Source of the DNA: DHVE2 group archaeon
GTDB lineage: Archaea; Thermoplasmatota; Thermoplasmata; Thermoplasmatales; Aciduliprofundaceae
DNA length: 10,067 nucleotides
NCBI GenBank assembly: GCA_015520975.1
Contig: WAOZ01000168.1
Location: forward strand, 1-10,067
Reading direction: 5' to 3'
Both the position numbers and the translations under genes were made by a program. Position 1 is the first letter of the stretch. Each line of letters begins with the position of its first letter. Shown here piece by piece: positions 1-6,257 of the stretch. Below the pieces are notes generated by a model. It ran no database searches and had not been told where the DNA came from. It worked only from the letters and a program-made list of their open reading frames with translations.

Positions 1-1504
1 AAACTTTCTCGAAAAAATTCACTGCTTGTCTAGATCTGATTATAACAGACACCTCTCGATTATCAAAAAGTGATGTATTGGCAAAGTTCATACTGCCCAA
101 AAATACCGCCGTTGTACCTATCATAAGTTTGGCGTGAAGATAGGATATGTTTTTATCACGACCGTAAAACTCTTTCATATCAGTGCCATATGATTTTTCG
201 ACGAGGATTCTGTCCGTTATATTCTTCACCTTTGAATACGGATACCCCTTCAAATACAGCGCCTCCACATCCAATTTCCTTTGAGAGCGAACGAATTTAT
301 CAAACATTTCAACAGAGTTGTCGGGTGATAAAACAAGGCTTATCTCCGCGGTTAAATTTATAGATCTGAAAACGGGTTCTCTGAGTTCGAATTTTTTATC
401 CATAATCAGGCTCACATTCCGATACTCTCCGTTGTAGTTCTCCACATCGCTCACATTTTTAATATCATCCACAAAAACCTTAGAAAGATATTGAGCGAAT
501 CTTGGATTTTTTATTATTACACCATAACCTCTATTGCCGCAGGGTTCCATGGCTGATTTCACAAAATTCTCCGTAGATATGAGGACTTCTTTACCATCTC
601 TGATGATATATTTTGAATGCACGAATCTGTATCTGTCATATATATGCTCTAGAGGTGCATTTATCATAAAATATATCTTTGCACCGTTTTTCCACAAATC
701 TTCCACGCAGTATTTTTCTGATACATCAATTCCACCAACGGGGTTTCCTTCCATCATCACATAAACAGATACGCCCCTCTTCAGAAGATGGACAAGCGCA
801 CTCTCCATTCTAAAATCAGATAATTCATACACTTCAATATAGAGGTATTTCTCTGTTCCATTTATAAAACGGAGTACCTCATTTCTGTCATCGGGATAAA
901 CAAAAATCTCCAAGTTTGTTTTGACTGATATGCCCTTAAAATCGCTCTGTCCTATTGAATGATAGTTGCTCCAGTCCGTAGATGTGTTGGTGTCCTGCAA
1001 TCCCTTTCTCCTCAATATCCTGCCTCGTTTTATCTCCACGGATTTTCCATACCATCCGTATCCAGAGTAGCTGGATTTGCCATAAATAACGATGTCCACT
1101 ATTTTGCAATTTTTGATTAGTGCAACCTCATCGCCTTTATTTGCAAGAGAGAATGTGCCGTTGTAATGGGCGGAGGAGTAAGTTGCATCCGGAGAAAAAC
1201 CCATTATTTTTCGAAACTCCGTTGCATTCTGCGCCACATAGTATTTTTTATATGGTAAGAGATAGCCGTGAAGATGAAGATATCCTTCAAAATCAGTCAG
1301 AAAATAGTTACTGAGATTCACTCGAGCAGTACCGGCATTAATAATGCATACATATTCCATCCTCTCTCCGGGAAACGGATATGGAGAGACTTCGTATATA
1401 ATCAGATTTTCATTACCAATATCCACCGATTGCGCTTTAATCCCGGCGGAAAATAAAATAACGAGCGAAAACGAGATTGCAATCAGCGTCGCTTTATTTT
1501 CCAT
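1..1504 (-). CDS. Exported lamin-tail domain / phospholipase D-fold protein (partial, C-terminus off the left edge)
   Basis: The frame is open from an ATG at 1504 to the left edge, giving 501 visible residues. Residues 1-25 look like a signal peptide or anchor: a short charged start, a hydrophobic stretch at 6-22, then KAQS. Residues about 30-185 resemble a lamin-tail domain, with IYEVSPYPFPGERMEYV, then an N-x-G pair, LSNYFLTD, and a closing DTNTSTDW segment. Two phospholipase D half-sites follow. The first is HSKYIIRD (H296, K298, D303) with a nearby STEN. The second is HAKLMIGT (H457, K459) with GSMNF at 470-474 and NREVSV after it. The second site has Thr464 where the HxKx4D motif has Asp. 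PLD-fold enzymes cut phosphodiesters of lipids or nucleic acids; the substrate here is unknown. The likely location is outside the membrane. The gene starts inside the preceding membrane-protein gene, so the two are probably translated together. No strong ribosome site precedes this start. The fold is well supported; the activity is inferred. Confidence 0.85.
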   Translation of the reverse strand, partial: MENKATLIAISFSLVILFSAGIKAQSVDIGNENLIIYEVSPYPFPGERMEYVCIINAGTARVNLSNYFLTDFEGYLHLHGYLLPYKKYYVAQNATEFRKIMGFSPDATYSSAHYNGTFSLANKGDEVALIKNCKIVDIVIYGKSSYSGYGWYGKSVEIKRGRILRRKGLQDTNTSTDWSNYHSIGQSDFKGISVKTNLEIFVYPDDRNEVLRFINGTEKYLYIEVYELSDFRMESALVHLLKRGVSVYVMMEGNPVGGIDVSEKYCVEDLWKNGAKIYFMINAPLEHIYDRYRFVHSKYIIRDGKEVLISTENFVKSAMEPCGNRGYGVIIKNPRFAQYLSKVFVDDIKNVSDVENYNGEYRNVSLIMDKKFELREPVFRSINLTAEISLVLSPDNSVEMFDKFVRSQRKLDVEALYLKGYPYSKVKNITDRILVEKSYGTDMKEFYGRDKNISYLHAKLMIGTTAVFLGSMNFANTSLFDNREVSVIIRSRQAVNFFEKV

Positions 1505-1875
1505 TCTTTTTTCTTCTCTTCAAGTTGTTTCTGGTATTTCTCTCCAAGCTTATACGCGAGTTCCTCGAGTTCCCTGAGATTCTTAATGAATTCCCGCTTG
1601 CTCTCTGATTCCATATATTCCTCAAACTCCCTCCTTTTTCTTATCGTGTCAACAGAGTACCAGCCCCCTCCAATTACCAGTATTATTCCTCCAACCAGAA
1701 TCCACCAGTTCCATTCGCCGAGAGAGGATGTTAGATGTTCCAGAGTATAGACTTTTCCGAATAATCCAGATCTTTGAAGTACCCAGTATCCGCCGCTAAC
1801 AGTCATATAAATACCCAGCGCGAACAAAACTAGGCTTATATGCAGTATGAATTCCCTCAATTTCTTCCAAGACAT
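1483..1875 (-). CDS. Small two-helix membrane protein with charged coiled tail, unknown function
   Basis: This encodes 130 residues. I do not recognise the family. Two hydrophobic segments at about 10-32 and 57-75 (WWILVGGIILVIGGGWY) should cross the membrane. A charged helical tail at 78-130, rich in Glu, Lys and Arg, probably forms a coiled coil. With two passes, both ends would lie on the same side; by the positive-inside rule the Lys/Arg-rich tail should face the cytoplasm. I chose the ATG at 1875 rather than the upstream start at 2013. A TATA-like box sits just upstream of 1875, and the extra 46 residues look like translated promoter DNA. The 3' end overlaps the start of the exported PLD-fold gene by 22 nt, so this protein may help anchor, export or control it. 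That role is inferred from position only. Confidence 0.75.
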   Translation of the reverse strand: MSWKKLREFILHISLVLFALGIYMTVSGGYWVLQRSGLFGKVYTLEHLTSSLGEWNWWILVGGIILVIGGGWYSVDTIRKRREFEEYMESESKREFIKNLRELEELAYKLGEKYQKQLEEKKKEWKIKRR

Positions 1876-1891
1876 TACGGGGATTATCGTA

Positions 1892-1903
1892 TTTATAAAT
1901 AAA
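1892..1903 (-). promoter_or_regulatory. TATA-like box for the membrane protein / PLD operon
   Basis: On the minus strand this reads as an A/T-only stretch, TTTATTTATAAA, centred about 21-24 nt before the ATG at 1875. An archaeal TATA box lies about 26 nt before the transcription start. Transcription would therefore begin at or very near the ATG, giving a leaderless mRNA, which agrees with the lack of a ribosome site there. Confidence 0.5.
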
Positions 1904-1968
1904 TGCTTTTCGCTTGCACATTGCTTGCTGTGATGTACAGATACCCCTTTGCACAGCATAAAATGCAG

Positions 1969-1988
1969 AGGTGTGTACTTAGACACCT
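1969..1988. repeat. Perfect 6-bp inverted repeat, possible operator half-sites
   Basis: AGGTGT and ACACCT are exact reverse complements separated by 8 bp, so the centres of the arms are 14 bp apart. The left arm also takes part in an overlapping imperfect inverted repeat with 1943-1953, so the two pairings exclude each other. The element lies about 23-42 bp before the helicase TATA-like box, a place where an archaeal activator or repressor could act. Six-base palindromic arms can arise by chance, so the call is tentative. Confidence 0.3.
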
Positions 1989-2010
1989 GACAGTATGGCT
2001 TCGCACAACG

Positions 2011-2020
2011 CATAAATAAA
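2011..2020 (+). promoter_or_regulatory. TATA-like box for the helicase operon
   Basis: CATAAATAAA is centred about 18 nt before the ATG at 2033 and about 27 nt before an in-frame GTG at 2042. With the usual archaeal spacing, transcription would start near 2041-2042. That would favour leaderless translation from the GTG and shorten the protein by three residues. No ribosome site is visible before either codon. Confidence 0.4.
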
Positions 2021-2032
2021 ACTTAGCGATAT

Positions 2033-3691
2033 ATGGCCCGCGTGATTATAGAGTTCAAGAAATTTCCACGGCATCTTACGGGCACCGTTGATGGTTATCT
2101 CAAAGCATTATCAGAAGCGAGGGAGAATTTAAAAAAGAGACTCATCGTGAAAAACAAGGTCAAGATAAATCCAATGCCTCACCAACTGAATGTCGCTCAC
2201 AAAGTTATTTACGAGATGGATACGCGGGCCATACTGGCGGATGAGGTGGGTCTTGGAAAAACCATAGAGGCGGGGCTAATACTCAAAGAGAAAGCGCTGA
2301 GAGGAGAGATTGATTCCGCGCTTATTCTCACGCCGTCCTCTCTCGCTTTGCAGTGGGAAAAAGAGCTTCTTGAGAAATTCTCGTTGAATTTCAAGGTTGC
2401 ATATCGCTCGGAAGATTTCGAATACGAGTGGATCATCGCCTCGCTCAGCCGTGCGAAAAGAGAGCCGTACAGAGGCATTACCCTTTCACGAAGATGGGAT
2501 ATTGTGATCGTGGACGAAGCGCATCACATAAAAAACCCGCACACTCAGAATTATAAACTCATAAGAGCGATCGATTCAAAGTATCTCCTTCTTTTGACGG
2601 CGACACCGATCAACAATTCTCTGAAAGAGATTTATTATTTAGGAGACCTTGTGAGACCGGGTATTTTCGGCACTTACCGAGAATTTGAAAGTAGATATTT
2701 TCTGGACAAAAAGGGGCTTAAAATCACCAACAGACTTGAACTTCAGAGAAAACTGGAAGATATCATGATAAGAAATCGCAGAGCGGATGTGTTCGTGGAT
2801 TTCACGGAGAGAGTTGTTAAAACATACATTGCGCGCCAGAGTTTTAGAGAGAGAGAGCTCTATCGCTCACTGCACGATTTTTTTAGAGCCAGTGGTAATC
2901 GTCTGAGAGTCATTGCTTACGAACGCGCGGCAACATCCTCTCCCAGAACCGTGGCAAAAATGGCATGGAAAGCGCTTAATAACGAGAGAGATTTGAGAAT
3001 TCGGGATGCGTTGCTTAAAGTGTACAGGTATGCTATGGAAGCCGAGTCATCAAAAATAAAAGCATTAATAAAAGCCATTGAAAATATTGGCAAATGTGTG
3101 GTTTTCACCTCTTACATTGAAACCCAGAAAGAGATTGTCCGCGCTCTTGAGAAAAATGGTTTGAAAACAGTTATTTTCAACGGCACACTCAATTATGAAA
3201 AAAAGAGAGAGACCATTGAGGAATTCAAAAAGGATGCGGATGTGCTGGTAGCCACCGATTCCGGCGGTGAAGGTTTGAACCTGCAGTTTGTGAATTTTAT
3301 GATCAATTACGATTTGCCATGGAACCCGATGCGCGTTGAGCAGAGAATAGGCAGGATACACAGAATCGGACAGTTGAGGGATGTGTACATAGTAAATTTA
3401 ATTTATCAGGACACCGTAGAGGAATACATTTACACACTGCTGCATCAAAAGATAGACCTGTTTAAGAGCGTTGTTGGCGAGATAGATGCGATACTCGGCA
3501 CATTCGAGAGAAACCTTGACGCGATAATTGCAGAAATCATATTGAGCTCTCAAAATGGGTTGGAGTTGAAAGAGAGAATTGCAAATCTTGGCGAGAGTTT
3601 GAAAGAGATGAAAGAAGAGTTTGAGAGAGTTCAGGACATAAACGATGAGATTCTGGGTGTCTTTGATCTTGGGGTGAGGGAATATGAATGA
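2033..3691 (+). CDS. SNF2 / RapA-like DNA-dependent ATPase (helicase superfamily 2)
   Basis: The protein has 552 residues and all the SNF2 motor motifs: a Q-motif-like PHQ at 49-51, Walker A DEVGLGKT at 70-77, Ia ALILTPSSL at 96-104, Walker B DEAH at 161-164, LLTATP at 187-192, FTSY at 358-361, ATDSGGEGLNLQ at 407-418, and motif VI QRIGRIHRIGQ at 437-447. SNF2 ATPases translocate on duplex DNA and displace bound proteins; RapA does this to stalled RNA polymerase. The two RecA-like lobes take up almost the whole chain, ending in a charged helical tail at about 505-535. The larger accessory regions of full RapA-type proteins are absent. The stop codon lies within an 8-nt overlap with the zinc-repeat gene, so the two are co-translated and may work as one complex. 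I used the ATG at 2033; a GTG at 2042 is an alternative. The ATPase call is firm; the target (RNA polymerase, repair complexes or other) is unknown. Confidence 0.95.
   Translation: MARVIIEFKKFPRHLTGTVDGYLKALSEARENLKKRLIVKNKVKINPMPHQLNVAHKVIYEMDTRAILADEVGLGKTIEAGLILKEKALRGEIDSALILTPSSLALQWEKELLEKFSLNFKVAYRSEDFEYEWIIASLSRAKREPYRGITLSRRWDIVIVDEAHHIKNPHTQNYKLIRAIDSKYLLLLTATPINNSLKEIYYLGDLVRPGIFGTYREFESRYFLDKKGLKITNRLELQRKLEDIMIRNRRADVFVDFTERVVKTYIARQSFRERELYRSLHDFFRASGNRLRVIAYERAATSSPRTVAKMAWKALNNERDLRIRDALLKVYRYAMEAESSKIKALIKAIENIGKCVVFTSYIETQKEIVRALEKNGLKTVIFNGTLNYEKKRETIEEFKKDADVLVATDSGGEGLNLQFVNFMINYDLPWNPMRVEQRIGRIHRIGQLRDVYIVNLIYQDTVEEYIYTLLHQKIDLFKSVVGEIDAILGTFERNLDAIIAEIILSSQNGLELKERIANLGESLKEMKEEFERVQDINDEILGVFDLGVREYE
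3671..3680 (+). promoter_or_regulatory. Ribosome binding site for the zinc-repeat gene
   Basis: GGGGTGAGGG lies inside the last codons of the helicase gene. Its GGTGA core ends 6 nt before the ATG at 3684, and it matches the archaeal 16S tail complement GGAGGTGA well. It supports the ATG at 3684 and a coupled start within the ATGAATGA overlap. Confidence 0.65.
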
Positions 3692-5270
3692 ATTCGGTGC
3701 GGTTATCGTTAGAAAAAAGAAGCCGAAAATTGTTAATGCAGATATTATAAAGGATTCTGTTTCGGAGGAGGATAATTTTGTGTACTCATTTGCGGTGAAG
3801 GTGACTTACATAGGTAAAAAAACACACACTGAGATCTTGGAGTTTCTCTGGCATAATAGAAAGATACTGGATCCCGAAGTGCTCCGTGATGCTACTTTCG
3901 AAAGGGTTGTGATTGAACACGAATTCGAAATTCCAGATTGCATAAAAGAGAGAATCGTTGAAAAAGCAAAAAAATTGGAAAATGCGTTTCACAAAGTATG
4001 GTTTAAAGAGAGAGATGGACTGATTAAACATCTGGAGAAAATTGCTGAAGAAAAGGAGAAAGAAGGTAAAATAGAAGATGCGAAAAGAGTCAGAGAGGAA
4101 ATTGAAAGAAGAAAAAACGCAAACCCCCCGCCGCTGAAAGTCAGGGTTGAACCTGTAGCGCTTCTGGTAATAAACGCACCAGTGGAGACACATCAAACTG
4201 TTTTGAAAAATTCATTTGTCGAGAGGGAAATTCAATGGAAATTCAATAATCTTACCGGAAAAAGCGATTTGATGTGTGAGAGATGCGGATCTCAGCGCGA
4301 AAATCTGTATCTGACGGTGGATGGAATAGGCTGCGAACACTGCACTGGTTTCTGCTCTGTATGTAACAAGCCCATGCTGAATTTTGAAAAATGTAAGGTG
4401 TGCGGTGCCGTACTCTGCGAAAACCATGTTTATAAATGCGAGGTATGCGGAGAGGCGCTGTGTGATGAACACGCGCATAAATGTTCGTTCTGCAATACCA
4501 CTTTATGCGATGAGCATGAGAACAGATGCTATATCTGCGGAGCAACACTTTGCAAAGAACACACTTATGTATGTGCAGTCTGCGGGAACACCATAGGACC
4601 TAGACATGCGAGAATCTGCGATATATGCGGGAAAGATGTGTGCCCGGAGCACATTCATAAATGTGAAATCTGCGGAAAAAATATCTGCGAAAACTGCGGC
4701 GTGGAAATTGATGGAAAATGGTACTGTAAGGAGCACCTTGTAATTGGATATGGTAACAAACTTGTGTTTCCCGAACTCGAATGCAAAACCTGCTCTATTT
4801 ATCTCTCAAAAGAGGATGCTATAAAATGCTCTGTATGTGGAGATGTACTGTGTCCCGAACACGCACTGAAATGTGAAGTATGCGGAAAGATATTATGTGA
4901 GGAGCATTTATTCAAATGCAGCATCTGCGGTAAAATCCTCTGCGAAAATCATACCGTGATGTCTGAAATATCCGGCAAAACCTACTGCATAGAGCACACA
5001 ACGAGATGTACCGTTTGCGGGAGAAGTATCGGTACGGATGAACTGCAAGGTTCTATCTGCGTTGCATGCGCATCAATAACACCCATAGATAAAAGAAATG
5101 TACCGGCGGAAATATTTAAAAAATACCCCTATTCCAAAAAAGGCAAGATATGGTACATATCCAGAGCAAATAATGTGGCATACATAACGCGTATTGGAAA
5201 TATTCATCTGGCATATCGAATAGTGGAAGGTGAGATAATTGAATGGAGAAACAGCAATCTTCTCAAATAG
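3684..5270 (+). CDS. Cysteine-rich protein with tandem 15-residue CxxC-x4-CxxH units, probable helicase partner
   Basis: This encodes 528 residues. I do not recognise the whole as a named family. Residues 1-165 form a distinct N-terminal region with a charged coiled coil at about 89-145. A CxxC-x15-CxxC zinc ribbon follows (C198, C201, C217, C220). From C237 the chain is a tandem array of C-x2-C-G-x3-C-x2-H-x3 with an exact 15-residue step: 237, 252, 267, 282, 297, 312, 327, then 367, 382, 397, 412, and a last partial unit at 442. Residues 198-462 hold 44 cysteines and 11 CxxH histidines, enough for roughly 13 zinc ions if all are ligands. A small cysteine-poor domain (about 470-528) closes the chain. 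There is no signal peptide, so it should be cytoplasmic. The 8-nt overlap with the SNF2 gene suggests a stable partner. The N-terminal region may equal the C-terminal accessory part of larger RapA-like proteins; that is inference. Iron-sulfur binding is possible instead of zinc. Confidence 0.85.
   Translation: MNEFGAVIVRKKKPKIVNADIIKDSVSEEDNFVYSFAVKVTYIGKKTHTEILEFLWHNRKILDPEVLRDATFERVVIEHEFEIPDCIKERIVEKAKKLENAFHKVWFKERDGLIKHLEKIAEEKEKEGKIEDAKRVREEIERRKNANPPPLKVRVEPVALLVINAPVETHQTVLKNSFVEREIQWKFNNLTGKSDLMCERCGSQRENLYLTVDGIGCEHCTGFCSVCNKPMLNFEKCKVCGAVLCENHVYKCEVCGEALCDEHAHKCSFCNTTLCDEHENRCYICGATLCKEHTYVCAVCGNTIGPRHARICDICGKDVCPEHIHKCEICGKNICENCGVEIDGKWYCKEHLVIGYGNKLVFPELECKTCSIYLSKEDAIKCSVCGDVLCPEHALKCEVCGKILCEEHLFKCSICGKILCENHTVMSEISGKTYCIEHTTRCTVCGRSIGTDELQGSICVACASITPIDKRNVPAEIFKKYPYSKKGKIWYISRANNVAYITRIGNIHLAYRIVEGEIIEWRNSNLLK
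4392..5033 (+). repeat. Coding tandem repeat, 45-bp period, twelve units in two blocks
   Basis: Each 45-bp unit encodes one CxxCGxxLCxEHxxK zinc-binding segment. Seven units run from 4392, four from 4782, and a last partial unit starts at 5007. Each block closes with a longer unit of the pattern CxICGKxxCEN-x4-EIxGKxYCxEH (C327-H351 and C412-H438). This suggests that a whole block was copied after the single units had multiplied. The DNA copies have diverged while the ligands are kept, so the array is old and under selection. Units at C297, C367 and C442 have lost one or more ligands. Confidence 0.8.
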
Positions 5271-5283
5271 CATTTGACGATAA

Positions 5284-5306
5284 CTTTTTATTTTTAGGAT
5301 ATATAC
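5284..5306 (+). promoter_or_regulatory. T-rich stop signal and TATA-like box between operons
   Basis: The 63-nt gap after the zinc-repeat gene contains CTTTTTATTTTTA (5284-5296) and then GATATATACC (5299-5308). The T-rich run can act as an archaeal oligo-T terminator for the helicase operon. It can also be the TATA element for the next gene: 26 nt downstream of its centre puts the transcript start near 5315, just ahead of the ribosome site. The second A/T element would place the start too close to the ATG to keep that site. Confidence 0.4.
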
Positions 5307-5317
5307 CATTAACCTAG

Positions 5318-5327
5318 AAGGTGGTGA
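5318..5327 (+). promoter_or_regulatory. Strong ribosome binding site
   Basis: AAGGTGGTGA includes GGTGGTGA, seven of eight matches to the archaeal GGAGGTGA consensus, ending 6 nt before the ATG at 5334. It fixes the start of the helical repeat gene and shows that this gene has a leadered mRNA, unlike the probable leaderless genes nearby. Confidence 0.7.
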
Positions 5328-5333
5328 ATTCTT

Positions 5334-6257
5334 ATGCCAGAGGAGAGCATTGATGAAATAATAGAGGAAATACTGCGTGAAAGCGAAGAGAAAGAGAGTG
5401 CAGAAGAGGAAGAGCTTGTTGTAACTGAGGAAGTCTATGAATGCCCCGTGTGCCATCACACGGTTCCTCCCGATGCAAAGTTCTGTCCTTACTGTTATGC
5501 TGTTTTTGAAGATGATGTGAATTATAGAGACCTAACAGATACATTAATCAAAAAACTGAAAATGCTTGCAAAATACGCGTCTGAAAGAAACATTCCGCTC
5601 CCGGCGCTCAAAAAAAGTGTGGGTGAAGCAAAACGACGCGCACTTGCAAAAGATTTCCAGGGAAGCTTTGAGGTTCTTCAGGAAGCGTATGTGAACATAA
5701 TGAACACGATAATTCCCGAATTGAAAAAAGAAATCGAAAATTACACCGCGGTTATAGGGGTCGATTCTTCATTGAGAGAGATTTACGGCAGAGCGGAGAA
5801 CCTCCTTGAGGAATGGGATATAAACGGGGTTATTACACATCTAAACGAACTCAAATCCCGGGCTGAGAAATTATCGAAAGAGTTGAGGCTGTTTTTGGAA
5901 GAGCTTGATAGAGCCGAGCGTGCAGTCACTATTGCAAAGAACTTCTCAATTAACCCAGAAAAGGCCGTAGAGGCCATAGATAGAGCAAAAGACCTTGCGG
6001 ATAAGAAACAGTATAGGGAGGCGCGAGATGCTCTCAAAGAGGCGTTCACGCCTTTGAGGGAGGATATTGATGCCACGGTGGAAAAGCTTCTTAAGATTGC
6101 TCACGAAGAGCTTATGAGAAGAGTTACCCGCGGCGGAAAAGAAACGAAAAGAGTTCTCAGGCTGGTCAAAGAGTTGAAAATATACAGAGACGAGGGAAAC
6201 TGGCTCGGTGTGCTTGAAAAAATGGACGCCATATCCAAAGAATTATCCAAACATTAA
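5334..6257 (+). CDS. Zinc-ribbon plus alpha-helical repeat protein, unknown function
   Basis: The protein has 307 residues. A very acidic N-terminus (1-34, mostly Glu) precedes a short zinc ribbon with C37, C40, C51 and C54 (CPVC and CPYC). Residues 65-307 are almost entirely helical. They contain four similar helix-pair segments at about 91-119, 152-180, 210-238 and 273-301, typically read as Ala/Leu-spaced helix, K-D-[FWY]-like turn, A-x3-L-x2-A. This recalls TPR-like or coiled-coil scaffolds, although no standard TPR consensus is visible. There is no membrane segment or signal peptide. The gene is separated from the helicase operon by 63 nt with its own promoter and ribosome site, so it is probably a separate transcript. 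Its 3' end overlaps the convergent protease gene by 15 nt. Zinc-ribbon plus helical scaffolds usually mediate protein contacts; the partner is unknown. Confidence 0.85.
   Translation: MPEESIDEIIEEILRESEEKESAEEEELVVTEEVYECPVCHHTVPPDAKFCPYCYAVFEDDVNYRDLTDTLIKKLKMLAKYASERNIPLPALKKSVGEAKRRALAKDFQGSFEVLQEAYVNIMNTIIPELKKEIENYTAVIGVDSSLREIYGRAENLLEEWDINGVITHLNELKSRAEKLSKELRLFLEELDRAERAVTIAKNFSINPEKAVEAIDRAKDLADKKQYREARDALKEAFTPLREDIDATVEKLLKIAHEELMRRVTRGGKETKRVLRLVKELKIYRDEGNWLGVLEKMDAISKELSKH

Larger units (their letters stand above)
1876..2032. promoter_or_regulatory. Divergent intergenic control region with short repeats
   Basis: This 157-nt gap separates the minus-strand membrane/PLD operon from the plus-strand helicase operon. 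It has a TATA-like box at each end. Between them are GCTTGC twice (1912 and 1923, 11 bp apart), TTGCACA twice (1914 and 1949), an imperfect inverted repeat (1943-1953 against 1964-1974, 9 of 11 matches) and a perfect one (AGGTGT at 1969-1974, ACACCT at 1983-1988). It is more structured than the other gaps in the window and could hold regulator binding sites. An open minus-strand frame crosses it, but I judge that non-coding. Confidence 0.45.

Noticed and set aside
534..1577. Plus-strand open frames opposite the PLD gene
   Set aside because: The minus-strand frame carries the signal peptide, lamin-tail and PLD motifs without interruption. The plus-strand frames are short and featureless.
1876..2013. 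N-terminal extension of the small membrane protein to an upstream ATG at 2013
   Set aside because: The extra 46 residues have no domain character, and they cover a TATA-like box and repeats. The ATG at 1875 is correctly placed for a leaderless start.
1..3691. DISARM-like defence locus (PLD plus SNF2 helicase)
   Set aside because: Some DISARM loci pair a PLD protein with a SNF2-like helicase. Here the PLD protein has a signal peptide and lamin-tail domain, the genes diverge, and no methyltransferase or DUF1998 protein is visible.
4212..4736. Overlapping open frames in other phases across the zinc array
   Set aside because: They follow from the repeated Cys/His codons of the real gene and show no domain or start signal of their own.
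4392..5033. CRISPR array or DNA satellite with 45-bp period
   Set aside because: The period is in the protein. The DNA units differ at many positions, there are no identical repeats with unique spacers, and the frame stays open throughout.
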